DNA from: Symsagittifera roscoffensis
Lineage: Eukaryota; Xenacoelomorpha; Acoela; Convolutidae
Length of the DNA: 60,000 nucleotides
NCBI RefSeq assembly: GCF_963678635.1
Contig: NC_087062.1
Span: 8,974,670 to 9,034,669 of the forward strand
Direction: 5' to 3'
Part shown: positions 49,049 through 60,000 of the stretch, one piece after another
Layout of the letters: each line of letters begins with the position of its first letter
How positions within the stretch are numbered: the first letter of the stretch is position 1
Position numbers and translations under genes: made by a program
The notes under the pieces: model-generated
What the model saw: only the letters and a program-made list of their open reading frames with translations
The model's database searches: none
What the model was told of the DNA's origin: nothing

Positions 49049-50576
49049 GTATATCAAAAAGAGTTTTGGTCCCAGGACAGATCCTTGTGGGACTCCGCTG
49101 ACAACTGGTGCCCACTCCGAAAAGCTTTCGTTTACCACTACCCGTTGCCTCCTATCCGTTAATAAGGCTGTGATCCAGTTTAGAGTTTTCCCTTTGATAC
49201 CATATTTGGATATTGTGTTCGATAATTTTTGTGGGGAGCGCTATCAAAAGCTTTTTATAAGTCAATGTACACTATGTCTACCTCATAACCCTTGTCCAGT
49301 TCCGCAGTCCAGTCGTCGAGCGCTTTTATTAATTGGAGAGTCTTTGATCGACCTGGTAAGAAACTATACTGTTTGTCTGATAAGATGTTTTTTTGTCTCA
49401 AAAAGTCAAACAGGTGTCTTTTTATCACTTTTTTCATTATTTTGCAACAGACTGATGTAAAGCTTTTAGGTCTGTAATTGTTTGGGTCACTTTTTGCGTC
49501 TTTTTTGTGGATCGCTGTTATATTTGCGCATTTCCAATCTTCGGGTATTTCTCCCTTATCCCAGGAGTTTTGCATTAAAGAACACAGTAATTCAGGTAAA
49601 TCATATCGGCTTTCATTCAAAATCGTTGGGTGAATATTGTCAGCTCCCATTGATTTGTGCTGGTTTCTAACGCTGAAAGTTCAAGTAGTATTACCTCTTT
49701 AGAAAGATATAGATCATCTGATATTTGCTGCTTTTGGAGATCCATTCAATCGAAGCTGCCAGGTGTTTCTATGAAGAAAACTTAATTGAAGAAATCAGAC
49801 AGGGCAGTCTCTTTCGCCTTGTCGGTCTTTGCCTAATTATTATCGCTAATTTTGAGGCACGTTTCGTCTCAGTGGATTCATTTTTTTTGTTTACATAGTT
49901 CCAAAACTTTTTAGGTTGCTGTGTTTGCAATTCTTCATACATTATGTTGGTGTTTAACTCTGATCGGAGCTCCACGTAGCTCCCTTTGTTGTAATTCAGT
50001 CTCTTTTTACATCGCTTTGTTGTCCAGAGATCAAATTTTGCTTGGATTAGTGTGTGATTATCCTTACCCAGCGGGGAGATGTATTCTATGCTAGTTGGTT
50101 CCAGGGTTTTGTCGGCTAGCATGAGATCTAGTAGTGATGGTTCGTTGTTTTTGGTCACACGCGTTGGTCTATTAATGTGTTGATCGAGATAAGAATCTTT
50201 TACCGCATCAATAAATTGGTGTTCTTTGCTGTTCTCGTCATGATTCGTGCTGATATATTGCCAATCTATATCTCTGTAATTCATGTCTCCTAGTACAATG
50301 TATCTAGAATCCAATGAAGATCCAATGCTTTCTAAGAAATTGTAAAGGTTGTAGCTGTTTTCGGGGGTAGATGATGGGCTCCGATAGGTTGAAGCTATCA
50401 CCACGTCTCTCTTTGTTTGCAGTAGGTTGTATACTTGCAGTTCTTCAAATCCAGATTCATCGTTTATTTCCTTGTAACCGATGTCCTTCCGAATATATAA
50501 CAACATGCCTCTCCCCTTCTCGTTCGGATTCAAGTTTTTTTGTTTTAAATTGTAGCAGTCGAGTTTGTGCCAACTA
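49049..50576 (-). mobile_element. CR1-like LINE array unit 3, 5' part
   Basis: Endonuclease and RT fingers/palm of the unit that the gypsy element split. RT fragment at 49,650-49,255 (EIPEDWKCANITAIHKK, VDIVYIDL). The GVPQG region (49,170-49,060) lies just before the insertion. Confidence 0.85.
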
Positions 50577-50700
50577 AAGTTCCACATGATTACAGAAACG
50601 GGTACACTCTCGCTTGATATTACTGTTTCGGGCAACGAGTTCCAGTCGTTGATGGCTGCAACTGTAAAAAAATTTTTGTCTAGCAGTAGTTTTGGTCTTC
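49769..50700 (-). CDS. LINE fusion ORF: RT C-terminus joined to endonuclease (units 2/3)
   Basis: One open frame runs from the C-terminal end of unit 2's RT (AAINDWNSLPETVISSES) through the unit junction at about 50,577 into unit 3's endonuclease (STYRSPSSTPEN, YIVLGDMNYRDIDW, LLDLMLADK, GKDNHTLI) and its connecting region (PKKFWNYVNKKN). The fusion is in frame, which helps prove that the junction is a real structural feature of the array and not a chance insertion boundary. Confidence 0.75.
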
Positions 50701-53216
50701 TTGGTCACAATCGTGAAAGAGTTTCTTCTTGTGTCTCTTTCGTTGATTGTAAAAAATCCTTCAGTTGCTGCTATATTGTATAGACCGGTCAGAATTTTGA
50801 AGACTTCAATCATTCTACCGCGTTTGCGTCTTTACTCGAGTGTTGGTAGTTTCAAAATCTGAAGTCGTTTCAAGTAGCTGTATTCGCTTATACCTGGAAT
50901 AATTTCGTTCCGCGTCTACGAACATTTTCAATCGTAATTTTGTCCTTTTTAAGGTATGGATTCTATGCCTGATTTGCATACTCCAGATGTGTTCTTACAA
51001 AGGCTTTGTACAGGGTCGTCAGAGTTTCAGAGGTCAGGTTCACGAAATTTTTCTTGATTATCGCGACTATACTGTTTGCCTTTTTCGTCTTTTTGGCGAT
51101 GTGCTCACGGTATTGTAATTTTCAATCAACGATAACTCCCAGATCTTTCTCTGATTTAGCTTTGCTTAGTTGTTTTCCGCCATTTAAGGAATAGTTCCGT
51201 TCAGATTGTTTCGTTCTTCCCGTTAGGGTGAGTGTATGACATTTTGTCAGTTTGAACTTCATTAAACTGCGTTTAGCCCATTTGTAATTTTCATTCAGGT
51301 CAAATTGTAGTTTTTTTCCTCTTGAATCGCATCAGTAATTGATCTGAATATTTTGGCGTCATCTGCGTATAGAAGCATAGGGGATATAATGCCATCCATC
51401 ATCGAGTTGATGTATAGCAAAAAGAGTATTTGTCCCAGGACAGATCCTTGTGGGACTCCGCTGACAACTGGTGCTCACTTCAAAAAGCTTTCGCTTACCA
51501 CTACCCGTTGCATCCTATCCGTTAAGAATGCTGGGATCCAGTTTAAAGTTTTCCCCTTGATCCCATATTTGGATATTGTGTTCAATAGTTTTTTTTCGGG
51601 GAACGCTATCAAAAGCTTTTTGTAAGTCAATGTACACTATGTCTACCTCATAACCCTTGTCCAGTTCCGCAGTCCAGTCGTCGAGCGCTTTTAATAACTG
51701 GATAGTCGTTGATCGACCTGATAAGAAACCATACTGTTTGTCTGATAAGATGTTGTTCTGTCTCAAAAAGTCAAACAGTTGTCTTCTTATCACTTTTTCC
51801 ATTATTTTGTAACAAACTGATGTGAGGCTAACAGGTCGGTAATTATCTGGGTCATTTTTTGCGTTTTTTTTTGTGAATCGCTGTTATATTTGCGCATTTC
51901 CAATCTTCGGGTATTTCTCTCTTATCCCAGGAGTTTTGCATTAAAAAACACAGTATTTCAGCTCATTCATATCGGTATTCGTTCAAAATCTTTGGGTGAA
52001 CACTGTCAGCTCCCATCGATTTGTGGTGGTGTCTAACGCTGCAAGTTCATGTAGTATTACCTTTTTAGAGAGATATATATCATCTGATATTTGCTGCTCT
52101 TGGAGATCCATTAAATCGAAGCTGCCAGGTGTTTCTATGATTAAAACTCAATTGAAAAAATCAGACAGGGCAGTCGCTTTATCCTTGTCGGTCTTTGCGC
52201 AATTATTATCACTAATTTTGAGGCAGGTTTCGTCTCAGTGGATTTAATTTCTTAGTTTACATAGTTCCAAAACTTTTTAGGTTGCTGTTTTATGCTTTTT
52301 GATATATCTTCTTTGTGTATTCGAACACAGTTCCGTGTCAGTTTCCTGACTTTGTTTCGAGCTTTCGAGTTTTTTCATAGTTTTCTTGTGTTTTATCTCT
52401 CCTGATTTCTCTCCAAATTCTTTGTTTTTCTTGAACTGCAACTCTCACTTCGGGTTTCTTTGGCTTTTTGTTTTGCTTTATACGAATTTTAGTTTTAGGG
52501 ATGAACTTCTTAACAGCACAATCAAGAGTGGTTTTAAATTTTTCACAGATTTGCTCTAGTGTTTGCGATTCTTCATATAATTTGTTGGTGTTTAACTCTG
52601 ATCGGAGTTCACGTAGCTCCCTTTGTTGTAATTCAGTCTCTTATTCCATCGCTTTGTTGACCAGGGATCAAATTTTGCTTGGATTAGTGTGTGATCACCC
52701 TTACCCAGCGGGGAGATCTATTTTATGCTAGTTGCTTCCAGAGTTTTTTCGGCTAGCATGAGATCTAGTAGTGATGGTTTGTTGTTTTTGGTCACACGCG
52801 TTGGTCTATCAATGTGTTGATCGAGATAAGAATCTTTTACCGCTTCAATAAATTGGTGTTCCTTGCTGTTCTCGTCATGATTCGTGCTGATATATTGCCA
52901 ATCTATATCTCTTTAATTCATGTCTCCTAGTACAATGTATCTAGAATCCAATGAAGATCCAATGCTTTCTAAGAAGTTGTAAAGGTTTTAGCTGTTTTCG
53001 GGGGTAGATGATGGGCTCCGATAGGTTGAAGCTATCACAATTTCTCTCTTTGTTAGCAGTAGAGTGTAAACTTTCAGTTCCTCAAATCCAGATTCATCGT
53101 TTATTTCCTTGTAATCGATGTCCTTCCGAATATAAAACAACATGCATCTCCCCTTCTCGTTCGGATTAAAGTTTTTTTTTTGTTTTAAATTGTAGCAGTC
53201 GAGTTTGTGCCAAAAT
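50577..53216 (-). mobile_element. CR1-like LINE array unit 2
   Basis: About 2.64 kb. Endonuclease at 53,216-52,470 with breaks, RT at 51,990-51,350 (best open part 51,802-51,515, holding VDIVYIDLQKAFDSVPR) and C-terminus to 50,577. Very similar to unit 4, including shared indels such as the long T-run near 51,590 and 39,020. Confidence 0.85.
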
Positions 53217-53491
53217 GGGTTCCACATGATTACAGAAACGTGTACACTCTCGCTTGATATTACTGTTTCGGGCAACGAGTTCCAGTCGTTGATGGCTGCA
53301 ACTGTAAAAAAATTTTTGTCTAGCAGTAGTTTTGGTCTTCTTGGTCACAATCGTGAAAGAGTTTCTTCTTGTGTCTCTTTCGTTGATTGTAAAAAATCCT
53401 TCAGTCGCTTTTTTATCGTATAGACCGTTCAGAGTTTTGAAGACTTCAATCATTCTACCGCTATTGCGTCTTTACTCGAGGGTTGGTAGTT

Positions 53492-53920
53492 TCAAAATTT
53501 GCGTATTTCTGGAATAAATTTTGTTTCGCGTCGCTGAACATTTTCAATCGTAATTTTGTCTTTTTTAAGGTATGGATTCCATGCCTGATTTGCGTACTCC
53601 AGATGTGTTCTTACTAAGGCTTTGTACAGGGTCGTTAGAATTTCAGAGGTCAGTTTCACGAACTTTTTCTTAATTATCGCGACTATACTGTTTGCCACTT
53701 TTGTCTTTTTGGCGATGTGCTCACGGTATTGTAATCTTGAATCAAGGATAACTCCCAGATCTTTCTCTGATTCAACTTTGCTTAGTTGTTTTCCGCCATT
53801 TAAGGTATAATTCCGTTCAGATTGTTTTGTTCTTCCCACTAGGGAGAGTATATGACATTTTGTCAGATTGAATTTCATTAAACTGCGTTTAGCCCATTTG
53901 GAAAATTCATTCAGTTCCAA
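53492..53920 (-). CDS. LINE RT thumb/C-terminal region, unit 1
   Basis: 142 codons: LMKFNLTKCHIL, then EKDLGVILDSRLQYREHI (the conserved YLG-like post-RT block of CR1/jockey-type ORF2) and LVRTHLEYANQAWNPYL. It continues in other frames to about 53,170. Confidence 0.75.
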   Translation of the reverse strand: MELNEFSKWAKRSLMKFNLTKCHILSLVGRTKQSERNYTLNGGKQLSKVESEKDLGVILDSRLQYREHIAKKTKVANSIVAIIKKKFVKLTSEILTTLYKALVRTHLEYANQAWNPYLKKDKITIENVQRRETKFIPEIRKF

Positions 53921-54116
53921 TTTTAGTTTTTCCTCTTATGTCTCATCAGTAATTAATCTGAATAATTCCGTTCAGATTATTTCGTTCTTCCCATTAGGGT
54001 GAGTGTATGACATTTTGTCAGATTGAACTTCATTAAACTGCGTTTAGCTCATTTGGAAATTTCATTCAGGTACAATTTTAGTTTTTCCTTTTGTGTCGCA
54101 TCAGTAATTGATCTGA
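53807..54116 (-). repeat. ~155-bp tandem duplication inside RT of unit 1
   Basis: 53,807-53,961 and 53,962-54,116 are imperfect direct repeats at an offset of 155, covering the segment just after the YADD region. Not seen in units 2-4. Confidence 0.7.
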
Positions 54117-54782
54117 ATACTTTGGCGTCATCTGCGTATAGAAGCATATGGGATGTAATGCCATCCGTCATCGAGTTGATGTTTAGCAAAAAGAGTTTTG
54201 GTGCCAGGACAGATCCTTGTGGGACTCCGCTGACAACTGGTGCCCACTCCGAAAAGCTTTCGTTTACCACTACCCGTTGCCTTCTATCCGTTAATATTGC
54301 TGTGATCCAGTTTAAAGTTTTCCCTTTGATGCCATATTTGGATATTGTGTTCAATAGTTTTTGTGGGGAACGCTATCAAAAGCTTTTTGTAAGTCAATGT
54401 ACACTATGTCTACCTCATAACCCTTGTCCAGTTCCGCAGTCCAGTCGTCGAGCCCTTTTATTAACTGGAGAGTCGTTGATCGACCTGGTAATAAACCATA
54501 CTGTTTGTCTGATAAGATATTTTTTTGTCTCAAAAAGTCAAACAGGTGTCTTCTTATCACTTTTTTCCTTATTTTGCAACAGACTGATGTAAAGCTAACA
54601 GGTCTGTAATTGTTTGGGTCACTTTTTGCGTCTTTTTTGTGAATCGCTGTTATATTTGCGCATTTCCAATCTTCGGGTATTTCTCCCTTATCCCAGGAGT
54701 TTTGCATTAAAGAACACAGTAATTCAGGTAATTCATATCGACTTTCATTCAAAATCTTTGGGTCATCATTGTCAGCTCCCAT
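54049..54782 (-). CDS. LINE reverse transcriptase, unit 1
   Basis: Two overlapping open parts: 54,782-54,351 (EIPEDWKCANITAIHKK, NYRPVSFTSV, VDIVYIDLQKAFDSVP) and 54,354-54,049 (VSGVPQGSVLAPKLFL and MLLYADDAKVF, the catalytic YADD). A one-base difference from the sister units breaks the frame between them. All RT catalytic motifs are still present. Confidence 0.85.
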
Positions 54783-54977
54783 CGATTTGTGCTGGTTTCT
54801 AACGCTGAAAGTTCAAGTAGTATTACCTCTTTAGAAAGATATAGATCATCTGATATTTGCTGCTTTTGGAGATCCATTAAATCGAAGCTGCCAGGTGTTT
54901 CTATGAAGAAAACTTAATTGAAGAAATCAGACAGGGCAGTCTCTTTCGCCTTGTCGGTCTTTGCCCAATTATTATCG

Positions 54978-55661
54978 CTAATTTTGAGGCAGGTTTCGTC
55001 TCAGTGGATTCATTTCTTTGTTTACATAGTTCCAAAACTTTTTAGGTTGCTGTGTTTGCGATTCTTCATACATTATGTTGGTGTTTAACTCTGATCGGAG
55101 CTCCACGTAGCTCCCTTTGTTGCAATTCAGTCTCTTTTTACATCGCTTTGTTGTCCAGAGATCAAATTTTGCTTGGATTAGTGTGTGATTATCCTTACCG
55201 AGCGGGGAGATGTATTCTATGCTAGCTGGTTCCAGGGTTTTGTCGGCTAGCATGAGATCTAGTACTGATGGTTCGTTGTTTTTGGTCACACGCGTTGGTC
55301 TATCAATGTGTTGATCGAGATAAGAATCTTTTACCGCTTCAATAAATTGGTGTTCCTTGCTGTTCTCGTCATGATTTGTGCTGATATATTGCCAATCTAT
55401 ATCTCTGTAATTCATGTCTCCTAGTACAATGTATCTAGAAAGGTTGGATCCAATGCTTCCTAAGAAGTTGTAAAGGTTGTAGCTGTTTTCGGGGGTAGAT
55501 GATGGGCTCCCATAGGTTGAAGCTATCACAACGTCTCTCTTTGTTAGCAGTAGATTGTATACTTGCAGTTCCTCAAATCCAGATTCTTCGTTTATTTCCT
55601 TGTAATCGATGTCCTTTCGAATAAAAAACAAGATGCCTCTCCCCTTCTCGTTCGGATTCAT
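54978..55661 (-). CDS. LINE endonuclease, unit 1
   Basis: 227 codons of the EEP-family endonuclease: STYGSPSSTPEN, YIVLGDMNYRDIDW, SVLDLMLADK and GKDNHTLI. Upstream, in another frame to about 55,800, lies the expected N-terminal strand (ELQQAK.. PHIIALIETK). It nicks target DNA to prime reverse transcription. Confidence 0.8.
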   Translation of the reverse strand: MNPNEKGRGILFFIRKDIDYKEINEESGFEELQVYNLLLTKRDVVIASTYGSPSSTPENSYNLYNFLGSIGSNLSRYIVLGDMNYRDIDWQYISTNHDENSKEHQFIEAVKDSYLDQHIDRPTRVTKNNEPSVLDLMLADKTLEPASIEYISPLGKDNHTLIQAKFDLWTTKRCKKRLNCNKGSYVELRSELNTNIMYEESQTQQPKKFWNYVNKEMNPLRRNLPQN

Positions 55662-56113
55662 GTTTTTTTGTTTTAAATTATAGCAGTCAAGTTTGTGCCA
55701 AAATGGGTTCCAATGATAACAGAATTTTTGGGTTTCGTTTCAATTAGGGCAATGATGTGTGGTTACATTTTTGCTTGTTGTAGTTCAATGAGTTTATCAG
55801 GAGTTAGTGTGTCTACATTCCCGAACCAGAGCTCAAAATGTTCTCTGTTTCCGGCGTTGTTCTTTGCAATACTTCTATCTCTCTTTTCTTTACTCAGATG
55901 ATTTTTTTCACTCTGACAATGTGTATGAAGTTCCCGGGTTCCTCTGCTGTTACATTTTTTGCCGGTTGCACTAGAAAACGGACATTTTCTCTCTCTCTTT
56001 CATGCTCCTATCAGGAGTGACTCTTAGTTGTCTGATTTCTTCTTTGGCAAAATTCAGTTTTGTCAAATTTTTCATCAAGAGTTCCGCGTCCTCTGGTGAG
56101 TCTAGAGTGATTC

Positions 56114-56419
56114 TCAGTGGGAGAGGCCTCGCTCTGTTCTCTTGATCAAGGGTTTTGCCTGGTCGGGTCCGTTTTTAACTCTAGTTGGTTCAATTTCTAT
56201 GCTAGAGCTTAGTTGCTGGATTAATGACATGTCTTCATTATAACGTTCTTTTGAGTCCCTTGACTGGCCTTCAGGGACTTTGTGTATAATAAGATTCTTT
56301 TTCCTTCTTAAGTCTTCTTCTTCTTCTTCTTCCCGCTTTTGTTCTGCTCCAGCTTCCAAAATTTTGTCTTTTTGGGGTTTGGTGACCTGAGGCTCTACTT
56401 TCCAGACATTATTTTTCAC
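56114..56419 (-). CDS. LINE ORF1, coiled-coil and RRM-like segment
   Basis: 101 codons. A Glu/Lys/Arg-rich helix is followed by NLIIHKVPEGQSRD, the first strand and loop of the RRM-like domain usual in ORF1 of CR1/L2-type LINEs, and then a helix. It separates from the PHD part by about 150 bases with stops. Confidence 0.6.
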   Translation of the reverse strand: MKNNVWKVEPQVTKPQKDKILEAGAEQKREEEEEEDLRRKKNLIIHKVPEGQSRDSKERYNEDMSLIQQLSSSIEIEPTRVKNGPDQAKPLIKRTERGLSH

Positions 56420-56576
56420 AGTGCTTGATCATTTTATTGGCTGTGATTTGGTTGTTGTTCCATTCATGAAGTAGTAGAACCCTCCATTAGACTCTTCACG
56501 GAATCAACCGTCTTATCCAGGTCGTTCCTCATTTTAGTTATCTCCGGATTCATTTTTGGAGCGGTTGTACCCTTAA

Positions 56577-56810
56577 TTAGGCTTTTACTTTGGGTGTACA
56601 TGTGTCACAACACCATATGCCCTTATTTTTGGACATGAATTTGTAAACTGCCGATGGCATTTTTAAGCATTTTGCACATAAGTGTTTGGCGCAGTTATCG
56701 CATTCCCTAACTTGATCCATTTGATCTCCGAATTCTTTTTTACAATCAACACAAATCCAGGCATCATCGGCCTGTGATTTGCTTAAATTTCTCCTAGTAC
56801 GGTTACTCAT
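56577..56810 (-). CDS. LINE ORF1, PHD-finger segment
   Basis: 77 codons with the cross-brace pattern CxxC...CxxC...HxCxxC...W.C..C (WICVDCKKEFG, CDNCAKHLCAKCL, WCCDTCTPK). PHD fingers are found at the N-terminus of ORF1 in many CR1-like LINEs and are thought to help binding to chromatin or self-association. It starts with ATG at 56810 after sequence I cannot assign. Confidence 0.75.
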   Translation of the reverse strand: MSNRTRRNLSKSQADDAWICVDCKKEFGDQMDQVRECDNCAKHLCAKCLKMPSAVYKFMSKNKGIWCCDTCTPKVKA

Positions 56811-56820
56811 TTCTACAGAC

Positions 56821-57475
56821 TTAAACTAGGCTGCTCCGAAACAACTAAGTTCCAGGTAGCTACCACTCTTTCTGTTTGCAACTTGAAATTAATTTCTTTC
56901 AGGCTGGTATTACTAGAGTAATCAATGTTCTTAATTCTGCAAAAATATGTTTCGCGTTTTTTCTTTGGCAATAATTAATCGCCTTATTTCCCAGATATGT
57001 TTTTTCAGCGTGTTGATCAGATTCGAAACTTTTTCTGCTCTCTGATCGTTCAATCTGTGTTTGGTAATTGTGTTGTTTAACAGTCATGCCAAAAGATGAT
57101 GTATCTTGCTTTACGTAGTTTTCCCTTTTTTAAGAGAAAGTCAAGGTTCAAAACTTTGTGGATAGAGTTGGGGTTGAGACCCAATGCTTTCGATGCAAAG
57201 CTGATGCGGGATAACACTCTCTTCAAATCGTTTGGGGCTACTTCGGTTGCGAATTTCAGGGAGCTGGCTGCTCCGATTATAAACACCATTAACGGTCAAC
57301 ACTCTTCACCCACGAAGCTGGATGCGTGGGGATGTTATTAATGTTTTTTGAGTAGGTCCTCTAGCTCATTTTATCTGAAATTACACGGTATGAGAATTTG
57401 AAATGTACAAATCTATTAACTGAATTTATAACAACAATTAGGCTTCGTAGCCCGAGATTCAAGACCAATGAGGTC
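56821..57475. other. Anonymous sequence right of the LINE array
   Basis: It may hold the 5' UTR of LINE unit 1 near 56,820-56,950. The 81-codon plus-strand frame (57,096-57,341) and the opposing minus-strand frame have no family I recognise, and I leave both unannotated. Confidence 0.4.
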
Positions 57476-58010
57476 TTATAGGGCTGTCTGACATGTGTCG
57501 TCGAGTGCCACGTCGTCCATATATCCAGATTTGAACTTGCTACGAATCCGTTGGAACATCTTGTGTATGACAAGCCAGAAACCAAAAATGGCAAAACCGT
57601 CTCCCTGCTGAAAACCTTCCGCGGACACTAAGATGATGACCGCAAAAGAGAAAACTACCTTTTTCATAGAAGAATTTGACAAAACTGAGATTTTCTGGGG
57701 CCTGTTCATGATCGACTTCAAATATGGAACCTCTTCGTATCATAATGAAAGTGTGGGAGAAGTCATTTTTGACGAAAGCGTGATCAACCTCAGAACTGAG
57801 AACGTAACTGCGAGCAGCGCGAGCAGCAGCCTCGCATCCGTTCCTTGCGCCAGCTCCTAGCTGTACATGTTTGAAATGGTCTTCAAACTTGTGAATCATT
57901 GGATGCGAGGCATTTAATCGTCTGAGTGTATCTCCGATGGCTATGGGCCGAACTCTACCGCATTTCTTGTGACGTGAATTGAAGGTGGCTCTAGCTAAGA
58001 TTGGTTGAAT
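57476..58010 (-). pseudogene. Decayed reverse transcriptase fragment of a different LINE family
   Basis: Reading leftwards from 58,010: VRPIAIGDTLRRL, QLGAGARNGCEAAARAARSYV, VKNDFSHTFIMIRR (motif A with Asp), FLFCGHHL, then in a second frame EGFQQGD and GYMDDVALDD (motif C). This is the signature series of an RT family different from the CR1-like array. At least one frameshift near 57,600, and no catalytic-quality ORF. Confidence 0.75.
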
Positions 58011-58189
58011 GAAGTCAGTTACCTACCGGAAAGCATTGTTCACCAGTTTAGTAAGTGTCGCAATCAAAATGTTACCTGATTTTCTCGCGAGGGGAGCGGT
58101 GGCATCCTTCAAGTGGTGAGGACGTCAACCACAGAGTCTGGCTGCACGGCCTGGAGCGAAAACGAGGACAACTTTTATGATTTTTTGTT

Positions 58190-58190
<1 letters not shown>

Positions 58191-58238
<48 letters not shown>

Positions 58239-58246
58239 TACTACTG
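58191..58246. repeat. (TAC)n microsatellite
   Basis: About 18 units with two interruptions (ACC). A Ser-rich minus-strand frame across it is only translation of the repeat. Confidence 0.95.
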
Positions 58247-58249
58247 AAA

Positions 58250-60000
58250 GAATTAATTCCCTTTAACATATATAAAGGCATCATACAGATTGTTGAAAGG
58301 ATATTTACATGGTTTATTACTGTAATCAAGGTGTACTAAGAACGGCAATTGATGCAATTACAGACCAAAAACATAGTACAGGAGTTGTTTAAATCAAATG
58401 ACTTAACCCTCGCTTGCAGATAGTTTTTGAATGACTTCTTAAACGCTTCAGGACATGCAAAATTATCTGCAATATCATTGGAATATAGCATGTTTACATA
58501 TCGGCTACTTTGAAAAGTTGTGCTTTTAATGTTACACAACATCAGGGAAAGAGTAGACTAATGTTTTAACTGCTTGTACTGGTACAGTGGTCTCAGTAAT
58601 ATATTCTGAGTAACAATGGTTTTTCTTCGTTACCCGAGTAACATATTCAGAGTTACACTAGCAGACAAAACTAAGGGCAAATCAGGACTTTACTCTCTGA
58701 AATTTCTTTTTAATGTCCATTTTGAACCACATTTAGTTTGGCTGCCAGCAACAATTTGACTTTGTCAAAGAGCAAATGATCAGATCTATCCTCTATGAAA
58801 TTATTAGGTTTTGGTTAAAAAGACTTACCAATAATATCTGGGTCTGAAAATACCAGATTTCTTTTTCTGGAAAAAGTTTTGCGTCCCAGTGAAATTTTTT
58901 CTGAATATGTTGAAAAAAAAGCTGTTCATGCTACGTGAAACGTTCTCAACGAGAAAAAAAGAAACAATCACTGTAAAATTTTTATTGAACTCGACAGTTT
59001 TTCAGTGGTTCAGGTGGATTGAAAAACAGTGTGAAGACGAAAAAATCTGGCTTTTTCAGACACATCGGTGAAAAATTTACCTCAATGAGATATTGAAACT
59101 AATCATGGATAGTTTCATAGATGGCAGCTTTGATAATGCGCCCTTTGTATATAAAAAAATTTTTTTGAGCTTCGAAGGAAATTTCCAGAATATACATTAA
59201 AAACAGCATTTAGTAGATTAAAATCCTGAAATGTTGCTGATTTTTGCCCAATGGTGTATCCTAATTGCCTCCAAATCTAAAATATAATCGGAAGGTCAAA
59301 AGTATCATTGTGCCCGAGGTTACTGTTAGGAAAACCTTCATCACATAGTGCAGTCAAAGTCTTAGGAAATTTAGATACATATAGAGGAGTGAAAAATATA
59401 GCGAATCGAAGTTAAAATAGTCAGATGTTTGGAAATCAAGCCAACCAGATCGAGCCAACCTGCACAAAAAACAACTAAGGCAGTTCAAGGCCCGTATTAC
59501 CTTGAACTTCAAAAGCTATTGGTTGAAAATTATATCCACCAGTAATTAAATCTCTATATTTGTCGATTTTGCTAACTTCCGCCGCCTTTCTGTGGTTACA
59601 AACCGAGCCTGCGCTTTTTATCTAGGGGCTAGAAAATCCATTAACGCTAGATCCCATAGAAGCTGCCTACTATCAGCTCTTGGTTGAGCGTGAAAATATC
59701 TGGCCGCTTCTAATGTGTCCTGTGGAGGCGTCGTCGCTCTAAAACAGAAAGAAAGTGAAGGAAGACGAAGGTTTTGCTTTCTGAGGGCATTCAAATTAGA
59801 TTGCCTGCAAAATCTACCTGAAGCTTTCAGACAAGACATGCCATGCTGTTCATCTTCGGTTACATCTTTTCATCAAATGCTTCTAAGTTTTTCACATACT
59901 TTTGAAATTAGACGGAGTCTATTTGCGATTCTAATATGATGCTTTGAAATCTTAAATTTTTTGAAACGGCATGACAATCATGCAGTGCAGTCCGAACTAT
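58250..60000. other. AT-rich sequence with no recognised feature
   Basis: No supported gene. The 73-codon minus-strand frame at 59,618-59,839 and the overlapping plus-strand frame show no family I know. Confidence 0.4.

Larger units (their letters stand above)
53217..56820 (-). mobile_element. CR1-like LINE array unit 1, with ORF1
   Basis: Only unit with upstream native sequence: ORF1 (PHD finger and RRM-like parts), then endonuclease, RT and C-terminus, ending at the junction near 53,217. The 5' boundary is uncertain. Several stops and frameshifts make it inactive. The native 5' context of its endonuclease (55,680-55,800) differs from that of the other units, where RT C-terminal sequence replaces it. 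Confidence 0.8.

Noticed and set aside
58072-58329. Ser-rich minus-strand ORF
   Set aside because: Product of the (TAC)n microsatellite.
59618-59839. Host gene exon near the right edge
   Set aside because: No recognisable domain or splice framework, and the opposite strand is also open.

Overview
The window is a repeat-packed piece of a eukaryotic, almost certainly invertebrate animal, genome. I find no host gene. Everything recognisable is retroelement sequence, and nearly all of it reads on the minus strand. The evidence is a Ty3/gypsy element with LTRs, primer site and target duplication, CR1-like LINE sequence with a PHD-finger ORF1, and a very large Ty3/gypsy-like element. I cannot name the species.

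1-34,033: two head-to-tail copies (A at 1-18,354, B at 18,365-34,033) of a giant retroelement. Over 15.67 kb the copies match at a constant offset of 15,679 with only about nine substitutions that I found. Read 5' to 3' (right to left) each copy has: a small basic ORF; Gag (coiled coil, capsid-like region, two CCHC knuckles); a pol region with retropepsin and the N-terminal half of RT; a linker carrying a 1,052-bp tandem duplication; integrase; and a C-terminal macro domain. After a 0.4-kb AT-rich spacer comes a second coding module of at least 8 kb: two small overlapping ORFs, a coiled coil, an SGNH/GDSL hydrolase domain, then long unrecognised polyprotein segments. Copy A alone continues into a further unrecognised ORF and runs off the left edge, so the element exceeds 18 kb. 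Both copies share the same in-frame stops, frameshifts and loss of the RT YxDD/RNase H block. The duplication is therefore younger than the decay, or is an assembly artefact.

34,034-36,379: non-coding flank with a plus-strand TATA/initiator-like pair and a composite 41-bp minisatellite built on a CCCCTCCGGATTGG core.

36,380-56,820: a head-to-tail array of LINE ORF2 units of about 2.5 kb, all in minus orientation. The RT C-terminus of one unit runs directly into the endonuclease of the next. Only the rightmost unit has an ORF1. A 7,581-bp Mag-like Ty3/gypsy element (41,468-49,048) sits in one unit with a 5-bp target duplication. It has a tRNA-Ser-type primer site, Gag, a long Pol and a third ORF. 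Gag and Pol share one frame, separated by a single TAA inside the first zinc knuckle.

56,821-60,000: mostly anonymous sequence with a decayed RT fragment of another LINE family (57,476-58,010) and a (TAC)n microsatellite.
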